A stretch of 64,000 nucleotides of DNA from positions 1 through 64,000 of the forward strand of contig JAYMTL010000008.1 of the NCBI GenBank assembly GCA_036897445.1, given 5' to 3'. The notes beneath the pieces are model-generated. The model worked only from the letters and a program-made list of their open reading frames with translations, did not search any database and had not been told where the DNA came from. Of this stretch, positions 22,111 through 33,955 are shown one piece after another. The position numbers were made by a program, and so were the translations under genes. Each line of letters begins with the position of its first letter. Positions within the stretch are counted from its first letter, which is position 1. This DNA comes from Pelargonium tetragonum. Lineage: Eukaryota > Streptophyta > Magnoliopsida > Geraniales > Geraniaceae.

Positions 22111-25100
22111 AAACATAGTAAAAGGACCTCATTTGGGTCAGTTTTATCTAACAGATTTTGATAGGATTCCTTGTACAGAACCCCTTAAAAAGGGGCGGGG
22201 CTCCCTTAATATCAAATACCTAAAAAACCTCTTTGGCATTGAAAGTGGCTTCGAATAAACTATCTGTGACAGGATAACTTGCTTGTTTTACACTTCGGCA
22301 AGGGTGCTCTATAACTCACGATAAAAAAATCTGTACTTGTGAAGCCCTACAAAGTCTGTAATAAAGACTTTACTTTCTATAAAAAGGGAAGGTTTTCCCT
22401 TTTGAACCTATTTTTGTGATATTAACTCTTTACGACTACAAAATTAACTCACTATGCTCCCTTCACTTAAGGGCAATTCTTTTTAAATAGGTTTAAATAT
22501 ACAGTAGCTGGCTTTAACTAGAACATACAAGAAGCAAAGGGGCTTTTGGTATTGTAGTGCGCTTTTGCGGTATTAATAAATAACAGGAAGAATATAAATT
22601 GAACTCGATTCGACTCAGGAAACTTATTGCTTTGCTCACGAAGGGGCTCCTTTTGACTTGGCTTGCTTGCTTGCTCCCAAATATAGGACCCGGATAACTC
22701 GCACGAATTTATTAACATGTTTTTATGACGCAAAATCGGGAATAAAAAAAGAAACTAATTGAAAAATATGGGTAATATGACTCCCTAAAATAAAAGTAAC
22801 CTCCTAAAATTTCTTTAGAATTATGCGCCCTGGCTTATAAAATTCTTAGCTTTAAGTTAAGATTGCATCTGTTTTTTCAAATTAATTAGAGAAGTTAGGA
22901 AGTCGAGAGTAGGAAAATAACAGCCTCCTTGCATACGCAACACTTCAGATAATAGTCGAGGGAATACCGCGGATTTCTTATCTTTTCTTTGTTTTCCTGG
23001 TTATACTTCCTTATTTGCAATTAGAAATCCTTTCATCTGAATATAGGAAATTGCTTTGTTTGTATTATATACTTTGACACTCAGTTAGGACTAACCTTTT
23101 ATAACTATTTCTAAGACTTACCCGCGGGCCCTTTTTTCTTTTAATGAGCCGGGTTCATGCTAAATTGAATCTATCCTAAAAAGGATGATTTTATAAGTCA
23201 CTTCATGAGAATCCAATTTTCCGTTGTTAAAAGTCCTGGGGTCTTCACTTCAAAGGAGAAAGTTCTTGCTATTCGTATATATTTTGGGCTGGACATTTAG
23301 TGGACCACTGGGGGATTTGATAACTTAATCTTAGTCAGAAGGTTCTAGTACAGAATTAGAAGGGTTTATTTACTAACTACTCTTTTCTTAGTACCATAAG
23401 TTTTGGGATATTGCAAGATAAGTCCTCTCTTTTTTTATTGACAAGTAAAGGTTCTACGAGGTAGTGCTTTGTAAATTAGAGTCTAAAGCAAGTTGTTACA
23501 AAGTTTCATTTCATTATTTCAAGTAAAGAAGTGATACCAATAAACTAAAAGCTTGGTTGGAAAGATACTCATAATTTTAGAGGGAGTGCACTAGTACTAT
23601 ATTGTGACCAGTATAACTTAATTAACAAAAGAAAAAAACTGAATTGTAAGCTCTTTCGAGATAAAAATCAAACCTCTATATACTTTAAAACTCGAGTCGA
23701 GAAGTCCTCATGTCCTAAAGTCTACCCTATCTAAAAAGTTGTTATAACTATAACTCAGAACCCTAACTCAGATCGTATTGACTGCAACTCGGTACCAAGA
23801 GGGAAAACCTCTCTCGTGAAAGGAACTTAATTTATTAAGAATTCTTCGACTTCATAACTATTTTCGCAGTTTAATTTAAGAAGTATATGTGTATATACTA
23901 TCTATATATATACTAGGACAGCCCCTTTTATTTTACTAAAGCATAAGCTAAACCTTGGAATACTAACTCAACAAGAATGAATGAGTCCAGCAGAAAAATG
24001 AAATTTCAGGAAAAGTGACCCCTCATTGGATTAGCATTGTCAAGAGTACCTACCGGAATTAGAAAAAAAAAAGCTCTACCTTACTTCAGGGGTTTTAATA
24101 AATAGGAATATAAATGCTTGTTAGGACAAAAGGTAATGTAATTACGATTATTGAGATAGAGATCTAGGTATGCCTACATTACATAGAGTCTATTTCTTAG
24201 TATAGGCTAGCCCCAACAATTTCCTATTAATGTATCGTCAGATAGACTATTCAATAGAGACTCAAAGTACAGTGGTACACTTTATACTTCCACGATAAAA
24301 CTATACAAAAGCTAAAGCAAGTGAAAATCCCTATCCAGTAGTTTAAAAATAACATATAAAAGGAGTTTTCATACTCATAACTAGGAGCAAAAGGCGGGAA
24401 AATTGTAACTTTTAGTGTATTCTTAAAGAGTCTAGCAAGTAGATTGACTTTCGAGAAAACAAGGAAAGAGTCCCCTTCACATATTATGCCCCGCCCTACA
24501 GTACAACTCTTAATGGGATACTTTTCACTAAAAAGCTATAACGATACAGAACTGGGAAAAGAAATTCTCCTTTTTTTAAAACCTAAAACTTGTTAATATT
24601 ACACTTATTTATATCGAACTCCTAGGACTTACCGCTGTCAAATTTAGTAGACTGAGATGAGAAAAACCCTTATTGATTATGTTATCAGAAGAAGCTCCCA
24701 AGGGCCCTTATTGAACTCTAAAAGATTAAACCTAACATACCTTACTTACTAAAAGCAGAGTGGGACTTAAGAAAAATTATTAATGCAAACCTAGGTTCCT
24801 AAATTCATAAAATAAAAGATACATAATGAAAACTCCATAGCCAGAGGTGCTAATATCTAAAACGGCCGAGAAACTTTAGTAGCATAAACTCTTAAGAGGT
24901 CCCCGTAACGCACAAAATAAAAAAAAATTTTTACAAGGGCTAGCACACAGAGCAATTACTCAGCTACTTGGAAAAGCCCGCCCTAGGAAATCCAGTCAAA
25001 AGTGCTTTCTATTATATTTCTAAAAGACGGATCACTCATGACAAAAGATTCTCTTAAATTACAAATAAAGGGCACACTTAAAATTCAGTAGGAATCCCCT

Positions 25101-26227
25101 AGGTTTACATTCTTCATTTCATCGACGGAATCACTAAGATAAAGAACTCTGAATCGGACCCTAATGCATACCCTTGAAAACTCTTTTAGTAAGCGAAAAG
25201 GCGACTTATTAATGCATCAAATTACTTTGACATTCCACAAAATTAGGGGAGGGGGTACGTGCACGAGTCCAAATCCCTTTACCCGTAGAAAGCAATACCT
25301 TGCTTATGCTATTCTCACTTTGATGACTCTATATTCGTCTGACCTTAGCTTAGCCGCGGTAATTCTCGAAATATCAAGGAATAAAGAATAGAATACAGAC
25401 AAGAGATCGCTAGAGCTAGGATTGGGACTTACGAGGAGCTGAAATTAGAGCATTAAGTGATTAACGGAGGGGTGTTCAGAAAGTAGAGTCAGGCTTAAGC
25501 TTCTGGATTCTTAGTGCGAGGTCACTTAAAAAGAAGAAAGTGAGCAAAAGGGGTTTTCGGATAGGTCACTTTTGTTCGGAGGTTGGGAAAGGAGGAGGGA
25601 AGAGGGGGCTAGAATTCCGTATAAGAGAGGGTGAGATCGCTGATGAGACTATAAAGAAGGTTTAATATCAAGTCTTTCTTTATGAACTTTGATTGACAAT
25701 AGAAATTTCTAATGAAATGAGAACCGGAAGACTTTAACAAGGCGAGAACGTTAGAACGAAGTTCTAGAAAGCCCTAACAATATAAAACTAAAGGAATCTC
25801 GTACAAAGGTTTACGGAGTAAGTAAGAAAGATTAGCAAGCAAGAATCCGTTTAAGGAGGAGGTAATGTAATTAATAAGTTGCTTCTGTGTTCCTTTGTTT
25901 CCAGGTCTAGTGGAGATAAGCAAGGATTTCCCTATCCATTTCTGAGGAATCTAGAAAGTCTAGGAATTGTCGATTAGGGGTTCTCCGGAGAGTTTAGTAC
26001 TCAATCTTGGCTAATTAATTAAGGGTCTTGATAATAACTGTAGTTTTAGTCTTACCGGGATATTTCTACCTTTCCTAGCTATACCTTTTCTTCAGAGCTA
26101 TACTTGCACTCTGTATCTATATCTTATCCAGCATCTTCCTTCTTTCTTACGGACTATCTTCTGTATCAGTCTATCTCTTAACTAGACCTGAACTCTTAAT
26201 CTTAAACTGAAAAGACTATTTTACATT

Positions 26228-26274
26228 AAAAAAAAAGTCTTTCATATTACAGAAATAAGGAAGACTTTTTTTTT
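26228..26274. repeat. 14-bp A/T-rich inverted repeat
   Basis: A9GTCTT pairs with AAGACT9 across a 19-base loop. It resembles a strong terminator-like hairpin followed by T-rich sequence. No gene lies upstream. It sits at the end of a texture-B patch. Confidence 0.7.
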
Positions 26275-26782
26275 ATAGAATAAATAAACCCTTTCTACTC
26301 TAGGATTTCGATTTCACTCACCAGCCTCGAAACCGAGGGTTCAAGTTCCTTTTCTTCTTGAATTAGAGTCAAAAATTACAGAGTGATCCAAATATCTTCA
26401 GTTCATAACCAAAAAGTAGACAGTAAGTTTCAATTATCTTTTAATATATAAAACAGGGCAGGACGCGATAAAGGGGGTTTTAGGACTTGAGCCCTTGCTA
26501 GATCTAGATGAAGTTACACCCCCTTTTAGCTTAGACATTTTCAGGATTGCTCAATCTAAGTTCTTTTTTGTAAGCGTATAAAAATCTCTTTTGCGGTATC
26601 CTAACTAAATTAGCAAGCTCCTCCACTTACTTTTTGAATGAAATATGTAAATTTGTTGTGTCTACTATTCCCTTTGGTTTTACATTCTTCTGGGTATTGG
26701 CCGAGACTGTTACTCAAAACCAGGAGTTATAAATAGTTGTTGAAGTGCGTCAAGAAATAAGAAATATTCGAATTAGACCCAA

Positions 26783-26801
26783 CTTCCTTCCTTCCTTCCT
26801 T
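26783..26801. repeat. (CTTC)n microsatellite
   Basis: Between four and five CTTC units in a row, without interruption. A simple-sequence tract with no associated gene. Confidence 0.85.
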
Positions 26802-27751
26802 ACACAACGAAAAGGAAAGTTACGAAATCTTAATACCTTTTCTAATTCCAAAACAACTAATAAAGAAAGTACACGAGTACTAACCTGGAGATTCCCTGCA
26901 TAGAATTAAAGCAGACTTGAAAAAAGTTTATCCTCTAATAAACTAAATTAAGTGTCACTTTAAGTATTAATAGTCAAACCCATTACGTCTTTTTTTACTT
27001 GAGGACGTACCACTACGAATTTCTTCTATTTTTGCCCTTGAGTACTCTTGTCAACTAATTATAGTTTTTGACTTTACTTTATCTTGGAAGGGATTAAAAA
27101 TTCTAGTCTAGCTTATGAACTACAACAGCGCGCTTCATTGCTGGGTGTCCCTCGTTCTACTCACGTTTAAATTAGGATCTTTTTAGTTAGCGTTCCGACT
27201 TATAAGTTCTATCTTAGCTAGTTCAAGCTTGGGATTGCTCAATATTCTATATTTTTTTCTTTAGGCCAAAACATAGGAGGGATTTTTACCGATGCCATAG
27301 CGTCCTTTAGGCTCCCCTCTAACCTAATAGCAAAAAACATAAAAACTTTAATAATAAAGTCTAATTAAATCTTAACCTACCGCTTTCGCTATAGTTTAGT
27401 TTTTTTGCTAGCACAAGTTCGAGGTAACGAAGTTAAAGAACTTAAGAACCTTTTTTAGTTCTGACTATCAGTGGGTTTATACTTAACTTTAGAATTGGCG
27501 CATGAATTAATTCCTTAAAAAGCGGACAATACCACTTAACATTTTAAAATGTCAAGCTAATCGCTAACTCATTTTTGTGGAACTTCCTTAAAAGAGACTT
27601 TGTCCTTGTATCTATATATCATATCTGCAAACTTCTTTTTATATAATAAAAATTTCCGTAAATTATAAGGGGAATCCTTTTTTTAAACCATTAAGCAAGG
27701 GTATTCCTTTCTCCTTAGGCAAACGGTTAACAAATTACCTACCGACCAAAA

Positions 27752-27805
27752 GAAAGGTAGGATTTGAACTACTTGCAGGATTGTCCAAAGAGGAGTAGCA
27801 GATAG
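27752..27805 (-). pseudogene. weak tRNA-like T-loop block
   Basis: The minus strand reads GTAGTTCAAATCCTAC, a B-box with one mismatch inside a short stem (GTAG/CTAC). The sequence upstream (GGACAATCCTGC) does not form an anticodon arm. It may be another decayed member of the tRNA-like set. Confidence 0.25.
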
Positions 27806-28519
27806 ATTTTACGAAATTTATAGTCAGTACAAAGTCAAAATAGTAGGGGTTATCGCACTCTAAAGTACAATTTAACCCAAACAAAAAGCCGAGGTAATAA
27901 GAAAATCAAGTAGAAGGACCTACCTTTATCTTAAAAAATAGAACTTGACCCTTAAATTAGCAATAAAACAAAAGCTTTAGTGGAGCTCTTATTATCTAGT
28001 CATAAAGTCAATTCAATATTAGGGTAAACCCCAAAAAGCAAAAGTACACAGGTATATCACTAAGACTGAAAAAGGTTCCTAGCTATGTTACGTATAAATC
28101 AGAAGGACCCCTGCACCCGATCTTGCTCGCAAATATTTAGCTTAGGATGTCCAATTCTATCCGATTAGAGAGTAACAAATACCCAGATAAAGCCTAAAAC
28201 CGCTCTTTATATTTATACAGTACCCCAGGAGCTCCCCTGGTAAGAAAGTCCCCGATAAAGTACTGCAAGGAAAAAGGACTTAATCTAGAATTCACTTTAT
28301 TCCTTGTTAGGTCAGGTCAGGAACCCTTAGATTATCTTTCTAAAATAATAATAACGCTTAGCGTTATAGGATCTCATTTTTCCCAACTAGAGCTGCGCGT
28401 TTAAGAGCAAAACCCACCTTACCCTTATATTAGGAATGTACCCTATCTGCCTATTTAGATTATGATTATGTTATAGTATTCGTAATGTAAGTATATCTTG
28501 TATTTTGTATTAGGACATT

Positions 28520-28660
28520 CTTACAGGTTACCCGTAATGGCAAGGGGTTTTAGATCGCACCTATACAATAGAGTACTTTGTTTTTGTATTACTTCCTCTT
28601 GTATTCTGGAGTTATTACTATAGAGAGGATTGAGCCTTAGCGATGTAATTATATTATTTT
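28520..28660 (+). repeat. Structured repeat family, partial copy 8 (upstream arm)
   Basis: GAGAGGATTGAGCCTTAG here is identical over 18 bases to the block at about 55.65 kb. TTACTTCCTCTTGTA and TTATTACTATAGA sit before it as in that copy. The ACCGACT core does not follow, so only the upstream arm is present. Confidence 0.45.
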
Positions 28661-28699
28661 ATTATTATAGTAAAGTATAGTTGTAGTTAATGTAGAAGT

Positions 28700-29940
28700 A
28701 GGTAGTTGGTGTAAAGAAGTAAAAAAGAGAGGAGTCTCTTATAGCTTACTCGTGTTAAAAGTCCTTATAGATTCTAGTTGAAGTAAGCAACTCAAGAATT
28801 TTGTAGTCAAAATTGACGCAAAAGAGGTTCGTAGCACACCTTATGAAGTACTTTTACTAAAGATAAAAGACATTCTAGATAGAAAATTAAGGCTTGTTTG
28901 AACTACGTTACCTTTTTTCTTAGCTTTTACTGGAGAGTTTCTTAAAGTAAGTAGTTGCTCTTAAAGTTCCTTTGTTTTACAATTACTAAAGAGCAGCTAA
29001 GCTAAAGTAGAAGAATTTAAAGCGGTTTCCCCTGCTCTAATGTAAGAACTGGTTTTCTAAATAAAAGGGGGCTCTAGAATGTCTGAAAACGGACGATAAA
29101 GAAAAAAGAGATAAAAAAGTCTACCAAGTAAGATTTTTTAGTGCACGGAAAAGGCCTTAGAATTAGTTTATTAAACGGAGTCTTGGCTTAACACTTTGAC
29201 TTTGCGGGAATTCTCTTCTTGTTAAGAACATTCTGCAAAATTTTATATATATTGGCCTATACTTTTATTAATATCTAGCGATCGAGGCATGTCTTAGTTT
29301 AAAGGTTTTCCCATATTATTTAAGGAATTGTACTTAGATCCTGCTTAGATGGGTATGAGGAGCAGTTATGCTCTGTCTGCATGTTTTGAACTGCGGTACT
29401 CGGTTGCTTTTAGTGCTTGTCAAACAAAGTTATAGGTCTTGGAGAATAGTTAATACTGGATTACTAAAGAGCTAGTCCTTCCCTGAGGCTGCCCAACATC
29501 GGGGACAATTCTCCAAAAAGAAGTTTTTAAGTACAAAAGAGTTTTCGCGGGTTATAAACTAACTAAGCCGGGACTCATAAAAGTTAAGGAGAAGCGTCGT
29601 GTTTCTTTAATAGTAGGTTGTCCGGAATATTAATAAATAGGTTTTTATAAATAGAATAGTGAAGTTATCTAAAGTTGGGAATCTGGTGTATTACCTTGTT
29701 TACAGGGCTTCCAGTATAAGCTAAAGTGATTTAGCTAGGAGATTCCCTTTTTTTATTGTATTCCAGATTCTGCGCCACTAAAGGAAGTGTATTCAATTAG
29801 TAAAAAAGGGAGTTCCACTATTTGGGGTTACTTTATCTTTGATTCTTTTTTTCTCATTTTTGTGCTTTTTTAGCACACTTTTTCCGACGAAGAAAATCTC
29901 TTAGGCAGTATCAGGTTGGGGTTGTTGGGTATGCGTGCGT
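28700..29940. other. Spacer, nothing recognised
   Basis: Contains one TTGCTCTT...CCTTTGTTTTAC element at 28.95 kb and GGGGCTCT at 29068. Otherwise no gene, RNA or clear repeat is visible. Confidence 0.4.
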
Positions 29941-29959
29941 ATGTGCGTGCAGGTAGGCG

Positions 29960-30110
29960 CGTAGAGAGAAGAGATAAGGATTGCGAGTGTATGCAGGTGT
30001 ACGGGGATGCAAACCTAATACCCCCGACTGGAGGCATCCGGAGGGAGGGTACTTTATGATAGTGTTTAGAGTAGGCATTGATATGCTATATATAACCCAC
30101 TTTGCTTTCT
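29960..30110 (+). repeat. Structured repeat family, copy 9 (first of cluster 30.0-30.9 kb)
   Basis: The core reads CCCCCGACTGGAGGCATCCG followed by GAGGGAGGG. Its inner hairpin CTGGA/TCCGG corresponds in position to CTAAAC/GTTTAG in the 56.2 kb copy, so both arms have changed together. The upstream side is replaced by a GTGCGTGCAGG-type alternating tract. Confidence 0.55.
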
Positions 30111-30261
30111 GACTTTGATTTTTCTATTCTTTAATTTATTAGTTTGATTAGGCAAAGTAGTAAGAGCAGGAGCAGTACCTGGAAGTATACTCTTAAGGGA
30201 GCTGGTATATTATAGTAAGGTAAGCCTGGGGATTCCTTTGTTGCTAGTGTGTATAGGTATA

Positions 30262-30452
30262 GGAATGTCTTAGTTTAGTAGTCTCTAAGGTCTCTTACTC
30301 TTGCCCTATGTCTTTATCGCTAATGAGGGGCCCTAGATGGTTGAGATAGCGTCTCTGTTACCGACTGTAGCGATAGCGAGGGAGGTTAAGGGAATATAGT
30401 AATTTTAGAGTAGACAGGATAACACATATACATACACAACTGATTTACTTTC
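30262..30452 (+). repeat. Structured repeat family, copy 10
   Basis: CTAAGG...CTTGCCCTATGTCTTTATC...GAGGGG...CCTAG precedes TTACCGACTGTAGCGATAGC and GAGGGAGGTTAAGG. The tail GAGTAGACAGGATAACACAT parallels the next copy (GAATAGAAAGGATAGCACAT). It is among the fullest copies. Confidence 0.65.
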
Positions 30453-30689
30453 TTTTTCTTATGACTTTTCTTTGTTTAAGTATTTTCTTAGTTTGATTAG
30501 CAAGAATAGGAAGGAATAGGAGTAGCCAGAGAAAGGAGGAGACTTAGGATGGTAGCAAGCAAATACAAATAGGGGATATAGGATTGAATCTAGTGTCTTT
30601 CCTTTCATATCATAGCTTTTAGCTTATATTGTATTGTATAGATTTTCGTTTTTGTTTTATTTGTATTATTCTTTATGTAGTTAGGAAGT

Positions 30690-30865
30690 GTATTAGTTTG
30701 TATAAGGCAAGATTTATCTTGTGCTATGTCTTTATCAATATGGAGGATATAAACTGAATAGGAATAAGAAGGAGTCCCTTTTACCGACTGGAGCTTTGCG
30801 AAGGAGATTCTTGTAGAGTAGTTTATTGAATAGAAAGGATAGCACATATCCCCAACTCTCTTCTT
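30690..30865 (+). repeat. Structured repeat family, copy 11
   Basis: AAGGCAAGATTTATCTTG, then GCTATGTCTTTATCA, GGAGGAT, TTACCGACTGGAGCTTTGCG, AAGGAGATT, and the tail GGATAGCACAT. It shares the AAGGCAAGATTTATCTTG block with copies at 0.15 and 56.1 kb. It is the third in a head-to-tail row with spacing near 400 bases. Confidence 0.65.
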
Positions 30866-31394
30866 TCTTCTTTGCTTTCTATTGACTTACCAGACCTTGT
30901 TGTTATGAGCTAAACCTCTTCTTGTAGCCCCTGTTGTTGCCTATCTTATAACTTGGAGTGTCTTAGTTTCTTAGTTATAGTCTTAGTAAGTCTTGTATTA
31001 GTCTTACTCTTTCATCTATAAGTTCTTATTTGTTAGTTCTGAATATAGAGAGTTTCATAGACATAATATAAGAGTATAGGAGTTCTTATGTTATAGGAAG
31101 GAAAGTCAAAACCTAGGTCAATTTATTGACTTTGGATAGCTTCTCTAGTTCCACTTACACTCACTTCATTAATGGGATGTATAAAACAAGGAAAAGTAAG
31201 CAAATAGAAAAATGATACATTCAAAATGGATGAGAAACAGGTTGAAAAACACTGGGCACCTAAACTCTCAATAAAAGAATTCTAGACCAAAACCTTGGCA
31301 TTATCTGGTTTCATCTGTATTCCTGAGAATTCAGTTTCATATTTCATTTGAAGTAGCTTTGCATTATTTAATGAAAGTGAAGGGGTTAGTTGGA

Positions 31395-31629
31395 TTGTTT
31401 CCAGGTTGACAGGATTTCTGATTCCAGATACTATAATAAAGTAACTAAAGTGAATGCTTTTCTGGTAGGGACCTTCTGTAGAAAGAACTCAGTCGAGTTG
31501 TTTCCTCTTGTTAGTTTCATGGGAAGAATACGAGTTTCAGGAGTTTCTAGTAGAAGCACAAAGGAAACTCTGAATGAGTATATGGGCAGTTCTCTAAGCA
31601 AGTTACAGGGAATTCAGGTAAGTAAATAA
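31395..31629 (+). other. Exon-like open stretch bordered by splice-like sites
   Basis: An open reading stretch begins just after GATTGTTTCCAG and ends at CAGGTAAGT, which would be textbook spliceosomal acceptor and donor sites. The plus-strand translation has mixed composition (for example RISDSRYYNKVTKVNAFLVG). The minus strand is also largely open with plausible composition, so the coding strand is unclear. No domain is recognised. The surrounding 31.1-31.65 kb lacks the G/C blocks of texture A and may be inserted nuclear or transposon DNA. True splicing in an organelle by this signal would be unexpected, so chance must be considered. Confidence 0.3.
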
Positions 31630-31663
31630 AATAAAGTGAAATTTTTGTTGGTATTAAGGTTCA

Positions 31664-31755
31664 TTATCTATACACCTTCTTCGTTGCGGTTAGGTAGAAC
31701 TTTGATAATATCTAAGGCTTACTCTTGTAGTAAGAGTGACTAAGAGAGCAAGAGG
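31664..31755 (-). repeat. Structured repeat family, copy 12
   Basis: The minus-strand core reads CTACCTAACCGCAACGAAG then AAGGTG. It is flanked by CTAAGGCTTACTCTTG and its near inverse CAAGAGGA...CTAAG-type arm. Shorter than most copies. Confidence 0.45.
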
Positions 31756-32734
31756 AATTCTCTGATAACTAGTCTGATTCTTTTTTCGTCTCTCTCTGCT
31801 AGGGGCTCGTAAAAAAGGTAGGGTTTCCTTTTTTAGTTAGTGTCAAGGAGAGCCTGCTCTCAGGTCTTTTTCAGCTCACAAGGAAATAACGAATTAAGTT
31901 AACGATCCGATAATCTATAATTAAATAAAAGTGTTTACTGATCGGAGTTACTAAGGAGCTTGAGTTTCCCTTCCTTTTATTGTAAAGGGAAGATTTCAAG
32001 TATAAAGTCAATTTAGTTCAAAGTTTTAAAGTAATGATAGGGGAGTTTTACTGGGTTAGAGATTCTTTGGCAAATGAGTTTATCTGGATAGGGTTCCTCT
32101 GGACTAGTAAGACACAGGGTCCTGATGAGGTAGCCTTTTCTTGCGAGGTTTTACGGAATATAGGGGAGGGCTTCGTTTGTAACTTCTCAACTTAGTGTTA
32201 AAGATTAAGGATAGAGAGCCGGTCTAAGAAAATGAATATCTCTGAGTCTCCTTAGGAAATTCCTGTTTATCTGTTTATTTAGAGTATAGGTATCACGAAG
32301 CAGGGTAAGCTAGGCCTATGACAGCAACTAAGAAGTTTGGTATTAAGAAAAAAGCTATGATACAGAGTAAGGGTCTAGGTTTTACAATACAAAAAGGTAA
32401 TTTGCTAGATTAGCCTTTATCTTTATTGATATAGATAGGGATTTTCTAAGCATATGTAAGCTACAGGTATTCTGGGGGAAAGTTTACAAGGTTAGTTATA
32501 GGCAAGAGCTAGACTTTCTCGAAGGCTTTCTAAATTCTAAATAATGAGTACTGAGTTTAGGGTTTTATTGCAAGAGATTCCTAAAGGCGGCCGGGGTTAG
32601 TGAAGTTTTGAGATACCCATTCAGTTTAGCTTTTTGTTTAGAGAGTTTCGAATTTTTGGGTATTTTAGGATACAAGATAAAGTGATTGGGATAGGTATTC
32701 AAGCAAATAATAATTAGATGGGGTGGTTATGGAT

Positions 32735-32800
32735 GTACTATCTAAGAGAGCCCTTACTCCCTCCCTTCGTTATGCTACAGTCAGATACAAGAGAGTCAGT
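32735..32800 (-). repeat. Structured repeat family, core-only copy 13
   Basis: The minus strand reads TCTGACTGTAGCATAACGAA followed by GGGAGGGAG, closely matching the core ACCGACTGTAGCGATAGCGA at 30.36 kb. The family's outer segments are not evident. It overlaps a 70-codon open frame that I consider accidental. Confidence 0.4.
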
Positions 32801-33917
32801 TGTACCTGACTCTTTCCTCCCTTACCAAAGTAAGAACCCTAAGAGAGTAACCTTAAATATAGGTATCATGGTGAAGAGCCTAGTTCCTAAGAAAGCGGGT
32901 ATAATAGCTAAGAGGTTTCAAAGGTATTAAAAAGATAGTTATAAATAAGAGTAGATTTAGGAAGAAGTTCTGCTCTACAATTCTACAAGTCTGGGTTTTG
33001 AAAATGAAGTCAAGGAATAGTAAAGCTATAAAGGGCTTAGAGGCTTTTCACTGATAATTTGTAATTACTTACAGGTATAAGGGTGTTATAAATTACAGGA
33101 ATCCTCAAGCTTTTCAGGAATGAATAAGTAGAGAACAGGTGTCATAAAAAGTCCTTACATTCTTTGCGCAGGGAAACAGGGGTTTAGAGATAGGATTCTA
33201 AGTGAACTAACTAAAAGAAAAGGAAATATCAGTATAGCTGCTTGGTAGGCTTTCATTAAGAAAACCCCTTTTTAGTTAAAAAAGATGCAGATTATCGCTC
33301 TGGATAAGGGTATGATACAGATGAATCTAAGCTAATTTAGAGCAACCCGCTAGGTGAAGTACTGATGAGGAGATAGTAAGAGTTCATAAGCTACAGATAG
33401 AGAAGAAGAAAGTAGAAAGAGGGTGTTGATCAAAGACTTACTAAGTCATTAACGAGATGACTTTCTTACTAGAGTTTTTCCTTCTATTGTCTTAGAAATT
33501 TTCCTGTTGTATTTTAAGGTTTATAAAGTTATCCAAAAATTTGAGGTTATTTCGCTGTATAGGCAGTCCTCGAAAAATCCCGGTTGTACGCTTTAAGGGC
33601 ACCCGCCAGGAGTTTTTTAGATAAGGGAGACCCCCTGTATAAAACACAGGAATGCTAGACTTTGAGCTGAGATTACGCTAAGACTAAAAAACTTTTTTGA
33701 CAATCCTATCTTTATGCTTCCCTTTGGCAACGCCGATGTTTGAATATTTTAATAATTAGCTGCCCATTACCCTTATAAGTATGTCCACAAGGTATTGTAA
33801 ATAAGAAGGGGATACTCTTTATTTATCTTTTACTCAGTTTCGTTTAAGAAAAGACTTGTATTATATTAGAAATATCTCCGACTAGGAGCTTAAGTCCGGT
33901 CACAAGAACTAACTCCG

Positions 33918-33955
33918 GTACAGAAACTAGAGTTTCGAATCCTCTTATCCGTCTT
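33918..33955 (+). pseudogene. weak tRNA-like T-arm
   Basis: AGAGT TTCGAAT CCTCT forms four of five T-stem pairs around a correct T loop. The upstream sequence does not complete a cloverleaf. Weak evidence on its own; listed as part of the relic set. Confidence 0.22.

Larger units (their letters stand above)
21780..28515. other. Mostly texture-A spacer
   Basis: GGGGCTCC occurs at 22197 and 22643. Weak tRNA-like blocks lie at 22.07 and 27.76 kb. From 25.4 to 26.2 kb the sequence becomes purine-rich on plus and then texture B, ending in the A/T hairpin at 26.23 kb. A 14-base match to the small-subunit rRNA 530 loop at about 25.35 kb has no rRNA context. No gene is supported. Confidence 0.5.

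Noticed and set aside
25335-25362. AGCCGCGGTAATTC, like the 530 loop of small-subunit rRNA
   Set aside because: Only 14 bases match and no neighbouring rRNA helices are present, so it is either chance or too small to call.
25614-25632. CGTATAAGAGA, resembling a plant mitochondrial promoter core
   Set aside because: It has extra bases relative to the usual CRTAAGAGA motif, no gene follows, and such AT-rich words are common here.
26310-26362. CGAGGGTTCAAGTTCC, tRNA T-arm-like on plus
   Set aside because: The block has an extra base relative to the B-box and no cloverleaf forms around it.
32718-32930. 70-codon plus-strand open frame
   Set aside because: It overlaps a structured-repeat core on the other strand and has no recognisable product.
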